From NCBI GenBank assembly GCA_963978545.1, contig OZ021727.1, positions 47,591,385 through 47,655,384 on the forward strand: a DNA stretch of 64,000 nucleotides, read 5' to 3'. This document shows, in pieces, positions 37,491-47,800 of this stretch. Origin of the DNA: Linyphia triangularis. Lineage: Eukaryota; Arthropoda; Arachnida; Araneae; Linyphiidae. How positions within the stretch are numbered: position 1 is the first letter of the stretch; each line of letters begins with the position of its first letter. The notes under the pieces were generated by a model that was not told the origin of the DNA, searched no databases, and worked only from the letters and a program-made list of their open reading frames with translations. The translations under genes and the position numbers were made by a program.

Positions 37491-38036
37491 TTAGGCAGGC
37501 GCGAACCTATCCGGGAATCGAACTCGGCGTTCGGAGCGAGTTGTGGCAGCAGGTAGAGTCACGGGGAGTTCGCACGTTGTAGCATTTGGTGGAGTGCCGG
37601 TTTCTTTTAGCATAAATGCGGGTTTTAGATGATCAATGGAAACACAGACTTCCTTACTGTTGCGATTGATTTTAAATTGCTTACTTAATCTTTCAATCAC
37701 TTCATACGGTCCATCGTACGGTGCCTGTAGAGATCTGCGGCCACTGTCATGTCGTAGAAACACATGTGTACAGTTTTGAAGATCTTTGTGAACAAAAACG
37801 GTGTGCTTCCCGTGTCGTGAAGTAGGTACTGGTTTAAGTTCATGCATGACCTTTTGTAATCGCTGAACAAATTCGTGGGCATCGTTGGCTGATGGTTCTT
37901 GAAAGAAGTCACACGGAAGACGAAGGGTGGTACCGTAAACCATCTCAGCAGCTGTGGCCTGTAAATCTTCCTTTACAGCTGAGCACAGTCCAAGGAGCAC
38001 AAAAGGGAGCACTTGAGTCCAGCGTTGGGTAGGGAA
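37491..38036 (-). pseudogene. Gypsy element 1 integrase C-terminal part, out of frame with pol
   Basis: This 173-codon open frame (plus a few codons upstream, to about 38036) continues the integrase core after the break in the main pol frame. It opens with [16 protein letters not shown], has a YGTTLRLP block typical of Gypsy integrases, and a GPY/F-type segment (YDGPYEVIERLSKQFKI). It ends near VRFPDRFAPA, just upstream of the polypurine tract. It is shifted one frame relative to pol. It has no start of its own; it is the displaced tail of the same gene, not a separate gene. Confidence 0.85.
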
Positions 38037-39948
38037 GACGGGTTGGAGACGGGTGGAAGGCAGTGGTACGGATCTTGGTGATGCCCAGGCAGGTGGCCAG
38101 CTGTCGGAAGAGATTGGACTCGAACTGGCGTCCTTGGTCGGTTGTTATCATCCCCGGCATCCCAAATCGTGGCACCCACTCTCTGATGATGGTAGCTGCA
38201 ACGGTCTCTGCAGTCATGTCGACGATTGGGTAGGCTTCCGGCCAACGGCTGAATCTGTCGATCGCCGTCAGGCAGTAGGCGAAACCTTGTAATGGTGGAA
38301 GAGGGCCTACGATGTCGATGTGGACGTGGGAGAATCGTGCATCTGGGAGCTTGAAAGTACCAAGTTCACTGAAGGTGTGGCGTTGAACCTTGGATTTTTG
38401 GCATGGAATGTAGGTTCTGGTCCAGGCGGTGCAGTCTTTACGCATTGAAGGCCAGACGAATTTCTGCCCAACCATCTTCGATGTGGCACGTATTCCAAGA
38501 TGGGACAAGTTGTGGACAGCTGAGAAGACATCTCTTCGTAGCGGCTCTGGAACATAGGGTCGAACTTTTCCCGTAGAGATGTCGCAGTATACAGCATCGG
38601 TGGAACCGGGCAGAGTCAGTTCTTTAAACCTTAATTCTGTGTCAGGTGAAGTAAGCAGTGCTTTTAAATCATTATCACTCCACTGTAATTTAGCTAACTC
38701 CTCGCAATTTATTGCATTAGGGACATATATAGTAGATATGTGCGACAGAGTGTCGGCAGGTATGTTTTCTGAACCTTTAATATACCGTATATCGGTGGTA
38801 TACTGGGATATTAAGTCTAAATGTCTTAACTGACGAGGACTTGCTTTTTCTGTTTTCTGATAAAAGGCAAAAGTTAAAGGCTTATGATCAATATATAATA
38901 TGACAATTCGACCTTCAATCATGTGTTTAAAGTATTTAACTGCGGAGTATGCACCTAAGAGTTCACGATCAAAAGCACTATATTTACTCTGGGCAAGGCT
39001 TAGTTTTTTTGAAAAGAATCCTAAAGGTTTAAAACCATTTTTAGTAACTTCATTTAAACTAGCACCTAGGCCGAAATTACTTGCGTCTACCATTAATGCT
39101 AAATCAGCGTTATGAGACGGATGATCAAGTAGAGTGATGTTCGTGAGCTGCATTTTGCATTTTTCAAACGCTTCCATGGATTCTTCAGTCCATTGAATTT
39201 CACGTTTATCATTCTTTTTTGAATTCTTCAAAAATTCGTGTAAAGGAGCTTGAATTTGAGCTGCGTTAGGTAGGAACTTGCGGTAAAAATTAATTATACC
39301 CAAAAAATTTCTTAACTCATGTACTGTAACAGGTCGTTTAAAATTAGATATCAATTCTACCTTTTCAGTTGTAGGACGCATTCCGTCCTTATTAACTAGA
39401 TAACCCAAAAACGGAAGTTCTTCACATCCAAACATACATTTACTGGCGTTAACGGTTAAGCCGTAATCATCGAGTCTTTTTAGAATTTCTCTAATGTGGA
39501 GTTTATGCGAGGCTTCGTCTGACGATGCAATTAGAATGTCATCTAAGTAAACAAAAGAGAAGTCTAAACCGCGTAAAACTTCGTGAATAAAACGCATCCA
39601 GGTTTGTGCTGAGTTACAAAGTCCAAACGGCATAAAAAAAAAATCGAATAAACCAAAATTAGTTGTAATAGCGGTTTTATGCCTATCATCAGGATTTATC
39701 GGTATGTGATTATACGCTCTTTGAATGTCGAGTTTTCCAAATATCGTTTTTCCTTTTAAATTGTCGGTGAAACTCGTTAAATTTGGGATGGAATATCTAT
39801 CAGGTTTTGTCTGTTTGTTTAGACCGCAATAATCTCCACATGGTCTCCAGGAATTTTCCTCTTTTTTTGGAACCAAATGTAATGGGGAACTCCAGTTCGA
39901 TTTTGACGGAACAATAATGCCCTGATCAAGCATGTATTGAAATTCTTG
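37945..39948 (-). pseudogene. Gypsy element 1 pol: reverse transcriptase, RNase H, integrase (broken)
   Basis: Numbered from the Met codon at 39933: RT motif A with D69 (FGKLDI), motif B MPFGL at 101-105, motif C YLDD at 129-132. RNase H has D283, E324, D349 and D394. The integrase zinc finger has H474, H478 and C511, but its first Cys is Tyr508. Integrase core has D540 (HIDIVGP) and D599 (TTDQG). Text runs normally to TAFHP (residues 624-628) and then leaves frame. Joining to the displaced tail shows the segment that should hold the catalytic Glu is missing, a deletion of very roughly 20 codons plus a frameshift. An in-frame TAA at 39949-39951 also separates it from protease. RT and RNase H motifs are intact; integrase is not. 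Confidence 0.93.
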
Positions 39949-40566
39949 TTATGCAACTTCCGATTGTTTTGGATTGAGTTTACGTGCACGAGCACACACG
40001 GGTGGTCCTGTAGTTTCAATATAATGCACAGTGTTGTGTTTAATGGACTCATTAAAAGGTCGTGGACGTGTGAGTGCTGGAAATTCTTTCATAATTTCAT
40101 TAAACTCGTTACTTGACGTTGAGATCGTTTTTATTTCCATATCCGTACAATCAAAACGTTCACCTCTAGTTGAAATTTTGGTAACAGGATCAATTAAACG
40201 CTTGTTTTTTATGTCCGCGATTAAACCAAAATGATTGAGAAAATCTGATCCAATTATAGCTTGAGCAACGTCGGCAACAATAAAATTCCAAGGAAATGAT
40301 CTACGCAAGTTACATTCGAGTTTCAGCAGTTGTTGATCATAAGTTTTAATTTTAGAATCATTTGCAGCAAAATATTCCAACTTTGTAGGTTTTGCATTGA
40401 AATTAAATTTAGGTCTAGGGATTAAACTCAAATCGCTTCCGGAATCTATTAAGTAGCGTTGGTTTGTATGTTTGTCATAAATAAAGAGGCGACATTTATT
40501 TGAAAAGGAGTTCTCATGACCGCAAGTCGCGACTGTGGCCATGGAATTTAGTTTTCCTGTGGAGTA
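39949..40566 (-). CDS. Gypsy element 1 protease frame
   Basis: A 197-codon frame with an ATG at 40542 encodes a retropepsin-like aspartic protease; the active-site DSG is at residues 33-35 (LIDSGSDLSLIP). The C-terminal part is the linker toward RT. It is in the same frame as RT but cut off by a TAA stop at 39949-39951. Upstream the frame is open to 40566 and overlaps the gag end by about 19 nt in the -1 frame, so the original expression may have been -1 frameshifting near G GAA AAC just before the gag stop. That heptamer is not a strict XXXYYYZ match, so this is tentative. Confidence 0.82.
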   Translation of the reverse strand, partial: YSTGKLNSMATVATCGHENSFSNKCRLFIYDKHTNQRYLIDSGSDLSLIPRPKFNFNAKPTKLEYFAANDSKIKTYDQQLLKLECNLRRSFPWNFIVADVAQAIIGSDFLNHFGLIADIKNKRLIDPVTKISTRGERFDCTDMEIKTISTSSNEFNEIMKEFPALTRPRPFNESIKHNTVHYIETTGPPVCARARKLNPKQSEVA

Positions 40567-41357
40567 TTATCGCGTGATTCATACTGACAGGGGTGGGTAC
40601 ATTTTACCTCTTTTTCGCGAAATCTACGATGGTAGTAACATATTCCAGAATTATTTACACCATTACGTGAGGACGATCGGTTGAATCGGCGATTAGGGGT
40701 ATTGTCTCTCTGACGAGATCTTGAAAGTCTAGAAACCTCTAGCGATAACTCCTCAACCTGTTTCGAAAGTTTATCAATCAAATCATAATTAGAAACATTT
40801 TTTACCGCCGCTGTGTTGTACACAGCAGAAACTGGAGTAGCAATTTCGGCTACTTTGTCAGCAATTGCAGCCAAGTTTTCTAAAGTTTCGGTTGATACGG
40901 AAATAACAGTTTGTATTTGGGACGGAAGACGTTGTAACCATAAGTTCTTTAAAAATTCCTCTTGTAACTGACCGCCAGAAAGTTCTCTCATTTTTCTCAA
41001 AAGCTGACTTGGTTTATCATCACCTAATTGTAAATCAGTTAATAATTTCTTTATTTTCTGATGTTCAGAATCTGTAAATTCGTTTATTAACCTATCGGAT
41101 AAAGCCTTGTATTTGTCATTTGCCGGCGGTGCCAAAATCAATTCAGATACAAGGGATAAAGTTTCAGCGTCGATGCTAGAAACTAGTGCGGCGTATTTAG
41201 TTTCATCACTAGTTATATTGCTTAAAATGAACGCACACTTACATTGCCGTATCCATAATTTAACATTACTGCGCCAAAAATTAGGCAAACGCAATGCAAT
41301 TCGGTTGATTTGGGCTCCATTCTGCGATACGCTTTGTGAACCGCTTGGGAGGGACAT
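40548..41357 (-). CDS. Gypsy element 1 Gag
   Basis: Intact 269-aa frame. I chose the ATG at 41357 (AAAATGTCC context); the open frame begins upstream at a non-ATG codon. Gag forms the particle that packages element RNA in the cytoplasm. The middle resembles a retrotransposon capsid (W-x-x-x-L-P-x-x-I near residues 140-150: LQRLPSQIQ). The C-terminus has an R/N/S-rich stretch, then a C-x2-H-x9-C-x3-C motif starting at C240 (CYYHRRFREKEVKCTHPC), as seen in many arthropod Gypsy Gags in place of a classic zinc knuckle. It could act in trans even though pol is dead. Confidence 0.88.
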   Translation of the reverse strand: MSLPSGSQSVSQNGAQINRIALRLPNFWRSNVKLWIRQCKCAFILSNITSDETKYAALVSSIDAETLSLVSELILAPPANDKYKALSDRLINEFTDSEHQKIKKLLTDLQLGDDKPSQLLRKMRELSGGQLQEEFLKNLWLQRLPSQIQTVISVSTETLENLAAIADKVAEIATPVSAVYNTAAVKNVSNYDLIDKLSKQVEELSLEVSRLSRSRQRDNTPNRRFNRSSSRNGVNNSGICYYHRRFREKEVKCTHPCQYESRDNTPQEN

Positions 41358-41612
41358 TTTTAAAACAAAATACAAAAAGAGGTACAGAAAAAAACAACAC
41401 GAAAATCTTTTACAAGGGGTTTAGAAATACAATCCGAAAGAGGGGAGATAACGAAACAGCGGAGCGAAGAATGATGTGGCTAACTCACTCACCCTTGGCT
41501 GCTAGGCTTGGTCAGCGGGAATAGCGTCAGGCATCGAATCGTCTCAGCGTCAGTCCTTGAATCGTCTCGGGGATATCCATTTACTTCCACAGAACTCAGA
41601 AAATAGCTCGGA

Positions 41613-41630
41613 AATTCAACAGGGTCACCA
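41613..41630 (-). other. Primer binding site of Gypsy element 1
   Basis: On the minus strand TGGTGACCCTGTTGAATT begins two bases inside the 5' LTR boundary. TGG pairs with a tRNA CCA end, as expected for a minus-strand primer. I cannot name the tRNA. Confidence 0.65.
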
Positions 41631-41632
41631 TA

Positions 41633-41978
41633 TTTAGTAAGTGTGTATTTGGATATTTACGAAAGAATTACACCTTACTATAAAAATTACATCGTTTATT
41701 TAAAATAATTAGAAGATTAACTAAAATGTAGAAGATAAAATGAATGAGTTCTGGGTTATGGCATAGTCGGGAGAGAAGTGTCCTTTTTCTCTTAAGTTTG
41801 TGTTCGTGTGTTTGTTAACTCCGCCCTCAACCGTCTGCGTCTTCCAGTTCAGGGACTCTATTGGTGAGGGGGCATTTCACGAACTGAAACTTTTAGAATC
41901 CATGATTTGCGAACCAAAACTTTTAAGTTTGGTTCTTGTAGCAAGTTCGATGGATCTAAGGAAATGCATGTCACCACA
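41633..41978 (-). repeat. 5' LTR of Gypsy element 1
   Basis: 346 bp, near-identical to 37121-37466. On the minus strand it would carry the element's promoter. The frame at 41800-42177 arises from LTR text and is not a gene. Confidence 0.92.
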
Positions 41979-41982
41979 ATAT

Positions 41983-42849
41983 TATAAAATATATATATAT
42001 ATATTTACCCCTCCGTCCTTTCTAACAAATTCTTACAAAAATGTATTTCAAATTTTAAAGCTCTGCATAATTATTTTAAAACTCCCATTATATTTTATCC
42101 AGCAATGGATGAGATTGGCCAAGATACATAGCAACGGCCAGTCTACAAATGTCCACATCGGGATTGCCAAATATTGAGTCTATATGGGCTAGCAGATTTG
42201 TGCTACTGGTGAAGGGCCAAAGAGCCACAATGAAACTTGAGGAACTATGCATCATTACTTGTAGTTTTTAATGAGAAGGCTTGATTTTCAAATGATGATG
42301 CAGCAGTTGATATTCTTAAATGATTTTATACCAGCATCTGGAAACACATGAGGAAAACACCATTTTTTAAAGTAAAAATTAACTTTGAAATGGAGAACTT
42401 TTTAATAGTTGGAGTTGGAATTTCGTCTCCCACGGATTTCTTTCTTTTTATCAAGTGTAAATTGTTTTCTATTAGGTAGTTTCACTCTTTATCTTTATCA
42501 ACTAGTCAATATATTAATGAAAGTTCAACACTTAACCATTATTATTCACCAAATTACAATTTTGGTTCAAGTAACTGGAGTGTCCTGGGAACTGTAAAAC
42601 TATTATCCATTCCATTGTAATTAACTGTTTAAATAAGTGATACAGAAATGTGAAGTACAAAGAACAAATTAAAAATATAAAAGAAAACACAATTAAATAT
42701 AATAAATAAATTTATAGAAATTGAATAGATTGTTTTATAGCAATTTAAAAATATGATCCTGAGCAGGAGTTCGGATGATGATTTGATATTTGACTGATAA
42801 CTGTTTGATGAAAATTTCATTTCTTTTTAACAAAAGTCAATGAAATAAA
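41983..42849. other. Spacer between the two Gypsy elements
   Basis: AT-rich; an AT dinucleotide run lies at about 41989-42005. Bases 42100-42240 are GC-richer (GGGCCAAAGAGCCACAATG) and might be a decayed repeat, not identified. Frames at 42409-42597 (+) and 42629-42820 (-) have no domain. Confidence 0.5.
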
Positions 42850-42854
42850 CTATT

Positions 42855-43502
42855 TGTCATGATGTAATCTGACATTTCCTACGATTTGCATGGGGGGTTA
42901 AACAACAGCAACTATTACACATCCCCCCAAGTAAAGCTGTGTTAGTCAACCAATTAAAAGATGTGACGGGGGTCAGAAAGGTCTGGAGAAAGTTGAGATC
43001 GAGGGAAACGGAGAGACGTTTTGCCTGTGTGTAGGAGTGAAGACGGTGGTTTTTTGGAGGAGAAGGGTTCTTAAGAGAGAGAGAAGATGACCCACTGCCG
43101 ATCGCTTACCCCTGAAATTCCATGTGAGTTAATTACCTTTCTTCCTCTATTCTCGGCCTGCTTCGATTTAAGTAACTATAACAATGCCTGAATTTAATTG
43201 CATATTTTAGTATTTATTGAATATTTGCCTATTTGGAGAATTTTTACCTTTTATTTCATTTTAATTTTAATACTTGGATGCATGACAGTAAACTTGTGTT
43301 ACTGTCATTTGAGGAATTTAATCTGTGCGTTTATAGTGTATATTGAATAAACTAGTAGATTGATTATGCCGGCCTGGTTATTTTGGTTTGAAATTTAAAA
43401 TTATGAAGTATTTTAACTTTGGTTTATCTGATGTTGTTAATTTAATACTCTAACATCTTACGGTCCAACGCCTTTTACCAAATCACACTAAAGATCACGA
43501 CA
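42855..43502 (+). repeat. 5' LTR of Gypsy element 2
   Basis: 648 bp, TGTCATGATG...GATCACGACA, identical by eye to 51057-51704. It contains AATAAA at 43346-43351, a likely polyadenylation signal. The promoter is presumably in the GC-richer first 300 bp, but I see no clear TATA plus initiator pair. Confidence 0.95.
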
Positions 43503-43509
43503 TTATTTA

Positions 43510-43527
43510 TGGTGCCTTGATCCAGTC
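43510..43527 (+). other. Primer binding site of Gypsy element 2
   Basis: TGGTGCCTTGATCCAGTC starts seven bases after the 5' LTR, with the leading TGG complementary to a tRNA CCA end. The tRNA is not identified from sequence alone. Confidence 0.6.
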
Positions 43528-43638
43528 TTCTATCTACGGTTTGTTCAGATACGCTATTAATGTGGAAACGTAAAATGAATTGTGGTTCACAATTACTCAA
43601 AGGGAAATCATCGAGGGTTTTTGGTAAGGTCAATAAAA

Positions 43639-44838
43639 ATGGTTAGAGTCAAAAAATCGAGTGCGCATACTTTTAAACGCAATTCTAGAAGAATTAATCG
43701 AACGGATAGATCAAGCGATATAGATGACAGTGAATTAAGTCAAAATTCAGGACGGGCGGTTAGCACAGGAACGACTATGGCAGAGAGTAGTCGAATCAAT
43801 GGATTGGCATTACTCTCAACGTATTTCGAGGGAAATAACGAAGAAACAGAATACTTTTTCAGACAATTCGAGGAAGTTGCAAATATTGCAAATTGGGATA
43901 ATAGAGAGCGTCTGACTATTTTAAAAACGAGGCTAAAGGGAAATGCACTGAGGTTCTTAATTTCAGACCAAGAATTATCGAATTCTACAGACTACGCATT
44001 CGTCACACTTAAGTTAAGGGATTTTTTTAAACTAGAAAAGGGGATCGGTGAATCACAAATTGACTTCGCTAATTGTTATCAGAGAGAAAATGAAGATGTT
44101 AAACTTTTTGCGCACAGGCTTGTAGTTGCGTCAAACAGATATTTGGGAAACTCACAGAATGTTGTTTCAGAAAGTACAAGAGAAATTCTCGATAAAATGA
44201 GACTCTCAAAATTCATCGGATCATTACTACCGCAGCTACAATGCGATGTATTAAAAGCAAACCCAACGACTTTCCAACAGGCGGTAGATATAGCAAAAAA
44301 CATTCAAGTCGCAATCAATACTGTCACAAAATTTCGAATAAATTCGTTACAAACGGAAGGTGAAAATGTGAATAGTATACAAAACCCGGAGCAAAGTCAG
44401 ACACATGATATCAACAATATTACTTTACAAAATGCTACCCAACAGCGAATGGTTATTGATTGTATCTTTTGCGCCAGTCCGTGGCATTTATCAGCGAATT
44501 GTGAGAAAATTAAAGAAATAATAAATGCAACTCAATCCCAAAACCCTAATAATCGGTTTAGACAAAATAGCTATGATAGAGGCTCATACAATGCTAGACG
44601 TGGAAACTATCAAAACAGGGGGAGATATTTCCAGAACAATAACCAACAATTCAATCAGAATAGATTCGTACAACAATCACTAACGAGAGGAAACACTGAA
44701 AATGGCAGGTACTTTAGAGGAAATAATACACGGAATCCAAATACACACAGAGGAAATAATTCACGTTTTGGAGCCAATCAGTCAGCTTCACAACAGGTTT
44801 TTTTAGAAGAAACGGGGGGCGCGCAAACACAGACATAA
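43639..44838 (+). CDS. Gypsy element 2 Gag
   Basis: 399 aa from the ATG at 43639 (AAAAATGGTT context); the open frame extends upstream to 43582 only through non-ATG codons. The protein should assemble the virus-like particle and bind element RNA. The N-terminal ~50 residues are basic, S/R-rich. A capsid-like helical region runs from about 55 to 235 (FEGNNEETEYFFRQFEEVA, then a KTRLKGNALRFL block, the retrotransposon-gag pattern). A perfect zinc knuckle C-x2-C-x4-H-x4-C lies at C275, C278, H283 and C288 (CIFCASPWHLSANC). An Asn/Arg/Gly-rich tail from about 305 to 385 is RNA-binding-like. Its 3' end overlaps the pol frame by about 79 nt and carries a -1 slippery site. Confidence 0.93.
   Translation: MVRVKKSSAHTFKRNSRRINRTDRSSDIDDSELSQNSGRAVSTGTTMAESSRINGLALLSTYFEGNNEETEYFFRQFEEVANIANWDNRERLTILKTRLKGNALRFLISDQELSNSTDYAFVTLKLRDFFKLEKGIGESQIDFANCYQRENEDVKLFAHRLVVASNRYLGNSQNVVSESTREILDKMRLSKFIGSLLPQLQCDVLKANPTTFQQAVDIAKNIQVAINTVTKFRINSLQTEGENVNSIQNPEQSQTHDINNITLQNATQQRMVIDCIFCASPWHLSANCEKIKEIINATQSQNPNNRFRQNSYDRGSYNARRGNYQNRGRYFQNNNQQFNQNRFVQQSLTRGNTENGRYFRGNNTRNPNTHRGNNSRFGANQSASQQVFLEETGGAQTQT
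44799..44805 (+). promoter_or_regulatory. -1 ribosomal frameshift heptamer T TTT TTA
   Basis: In the gag frame the codons are GTT TTT TTA, so T-TTT-TTA has exactly the X XXY YYZ phasing of a canonical -1 slippery site. Pol lies in the -1 frame, open from 44760, and the gag stop is at 44836-44838. A shift here would give a Gag-Pol of about 1675 residues. A strong downstream stem is not obvious by eye, although GGGGGG at 44814-44819 could pair with CCC at 44839-44841. Confidence 0.8.
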
Positions 44839-47800
44839 CCCATGGCGAACAATCTACAGTTAATAATATTGAAGATAAATTGTTGTTTAGTGTTAATTCT
44901 CTTGATAACCCAAATACCACATTTAAAGGTAACTCCTATTTGCCCACAGTAATGATTTCAATTGGGAACACAAATTTAAAAGCCATTCTTGATACTGGAG
45001 CAAATTTGAACTTAATTTCAGGTGATCTATTTGATAGAATTAAAGAACATGTAAAAACAACAAACATTGCTTCTTGCGTTTCAATTAAAACAATCACGGG
45101 ATCCACTTTGCAATACAGAAATTGCATACAACTTTATATTAAATTGGGGACAAAGAAATTCAAAACTGTTTTTTTTGTATGTCATGGTATGCTATCAAAA
45201 CAATTTGATGCACTGTTGGGGATAAATTTTTTTAAGGAAAATGCTATTAATATTGACTTACGTAATAATTCTTTGGGCTTTCCTGATAATTCGTCTGTAG
45301 AATTGATAGAGGATGACCGTGGATTTACACACGGTATTCATAACGTTTCTTTGGTCAAAAAGACTATTATGCTGCCAGGTGAGTGTTCTGTTGTTGATCT
45401 AAGATGTAAAGAAAACATTTACCATAGTGCTACTGAAGTTTTATTCATGCCGAATATCAACAGAGAGGGTTTGCAGGTACAGATGTCAGTTAATTCAATT
45501 AAGGGTCAGGAATTTCAAACTTTACTTTATAACAACACTGACAGGATTTTACATTTAAATAAAAACATGAAAATAGGTGTCATAAATAGTGATTTTGAAC
45601 CAGAGGGTGAAGTTAATACTTGTGTTAATTTAATCCAGGCTTCAGATGAAGTACTTAGTTTGAGAAATCAGGAATTTAAATTAAGTGATTTTGATTTGGA
45701 CCATTTGAATGATAACGAAAAAAATGAGATGAGTGGACTTCTTGAGGAAAATTATATGGTATTTGCTAAAACTTTCAAAACTTTGGGGCACACAGATTTA
45801 ATTAAACCCGAATTACATTTTAAACATGATAATGCTTTGGCATGTAAGCCTTACCCCATTCCACATTTATTGCGAGGTGAAGCTAAGAAGGAAATTGATG
45901 CATTATTGGAAGCTGGTATTATTACAGAATCAAATACGAAATTTTTAGCACCTTTATTGTTCATTAAGAAAAAATCTGAGAGCGGGGAAAATAATTCTAA
46001 CAATTGTCGTATTGCTCTCGATATGCGTCTGATAAATACGGCTATTCAAAAAAGTACACAAAATTTACCTAGAATCAAAGATCTGGTAATTTCTCTAGCA
46101 GGCTACACCTATTTTTCGAGTATTGATTTTATGAGTGCATTTTGGCAGCTCTCAGTTAGGGATCACAGTGAGAAGTTGGGATTTATGGCCATGAATCGTA
46201 GCTATGTATTTCAAAGATTACCATATGGAATGATAAACTCTAGCGCGATATTTCAGTCTCTTATGGATAAAGTATTTGAAGGGTTGGATCAACTGGGCAT
46301 TCATTACTTTATTGACGATTTAATAATACCTTCGAGATCTTTCCAGGAAATGATGGATAAATTAAAAGTAGTCTTTGAGAGGATTAAAGAAAACAATTTG
46401 ACACTTAGTGCAAAAAAGTGTAAATTTTTTAAGACATCTTTGACATTTTTGGGATATCAGATTTCAGAGCAGGGTATTTCTCCAACGGAGGCAAATACAC
46501 AAAAGATCACTAAATTTGTTAGACCACAAAATATTAAGGAACTTCGACGCTTCAATGGGTTAACGAATTTTTATAGAGAGTGTATAAAAAATTATGCACA
46601 ATTCACTACAGTCTTGGAAGAACTCACAAAGAAGGGTGTGCCATTTAAATGGGAAGCGAGACACGAAAATGCTTTTCAAGATTTGCAAAGACAGTTTTTT
46701 TGTAGGCCATTTTTGAAACAAATAAAAATTAGGGAAAAATTTTATTTGCAAAGTGACGCATCCAAGTTGAATATGAGTTCTACACTTGCTCAGTATCACA
46801 ATAATAAGCTTTGTCCGGTAGCTTATTTTTCAACGAAAAACAATGAGTATGAACAGAAACTTCCGGCAATACATCTGGAACTCTTGGCGATTTATAAATC
46901 AGTCTTACATTTTAATGAATTTCTGTATTGCACGCATTTCACGATACTCACTGATCATCGACCATTAGAGTACTTTGGAAAATTGAAAAACAATTCTAAT
47001 AAAATAATTAGAATTTTAACTGAATTAGGAAATTATTCTTTTAATATCCAATATATAAAAGGTACCGAAAACGTGATGCCTGACTTTTTATCTAGGACAC
47101 AAATACAAGATGTTGGGGTAAAATTTGACAGCGATAAAACGAGAGTGAAGGAAATATTTGCCCAGGGGCAAAGAAATGTACAAGATTTACTTGATACACT
47201 ACAAACCAATGACACACGTAGCATGGAAGACCTACAAGATGGGGAACAGCAGAGGGACACGAATTCTTTTTCAGGTCAGATTCAACAGTCTAACATACAG
47301 GAGCTACTAGAAAACACCCATACGATCAATAACATACAAGGTGAGGATTTGCACGAATTAGATAATCAAAACATTAGGAGAGAGCAAGAGAAAGATGAGG
47401 GAATAAAGCATATTTCGGATATTTTAAAGGGAACAAATGTAAGATCCAAGAGAAAATTTAAAAATTATTTTTTGGACCATGGAACGGGTTTATTAATGTT
47501 TAAAAGAAAAATTAAGGAGCAACAAAATGTTAAGTTATTTGATAATATAGTTTTACCTCAGAATTTACAGGGTCATGCCTTAAAAAGAGCTCATTTCACA
47601 CACTTAGGTATTGCAAAAACTTTTGATCTCATGCGGAGAATTTATCACTGGAAAAATTTATATGCAAACATAGTTAATTATATTAAAAGTTGTGATTCGT
47701 GCAACAGAATTAAAAGGTGTTATCAGAAAGTTTTGCCACAAGGCATAGCGCCTATTCCAACAGAAATTGGTTCAGTAATTTCAACTGATATTCTGGGACC

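Larger units (their letters stand above)
37117..41982 (-). mobile_element. Ty3/Gypsy LTR retrotransposon 1 (minus strand, defective)
   Basis: The element spans 37121-41978 (4858 bp) with two 346-bp LTRs differing at about five positions, flanked by ATAT at 37117-37120 and 41979-41982. Reading on the minus strand: 5' LTR, PBS, gag, protease, RT-RNase H-integrase, polypurine tract, 3' LTR. The gag-pro-pol order and RT before integrase place it in Ty3/Gypsy. Pol is broken at least twice, so it cannot move on its own. The few LTR differences imply a fairly recent insertion, older than element 2. The ATAT duplication is weak evidence because the flanks are AT-rich. Confidence 0.92.
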
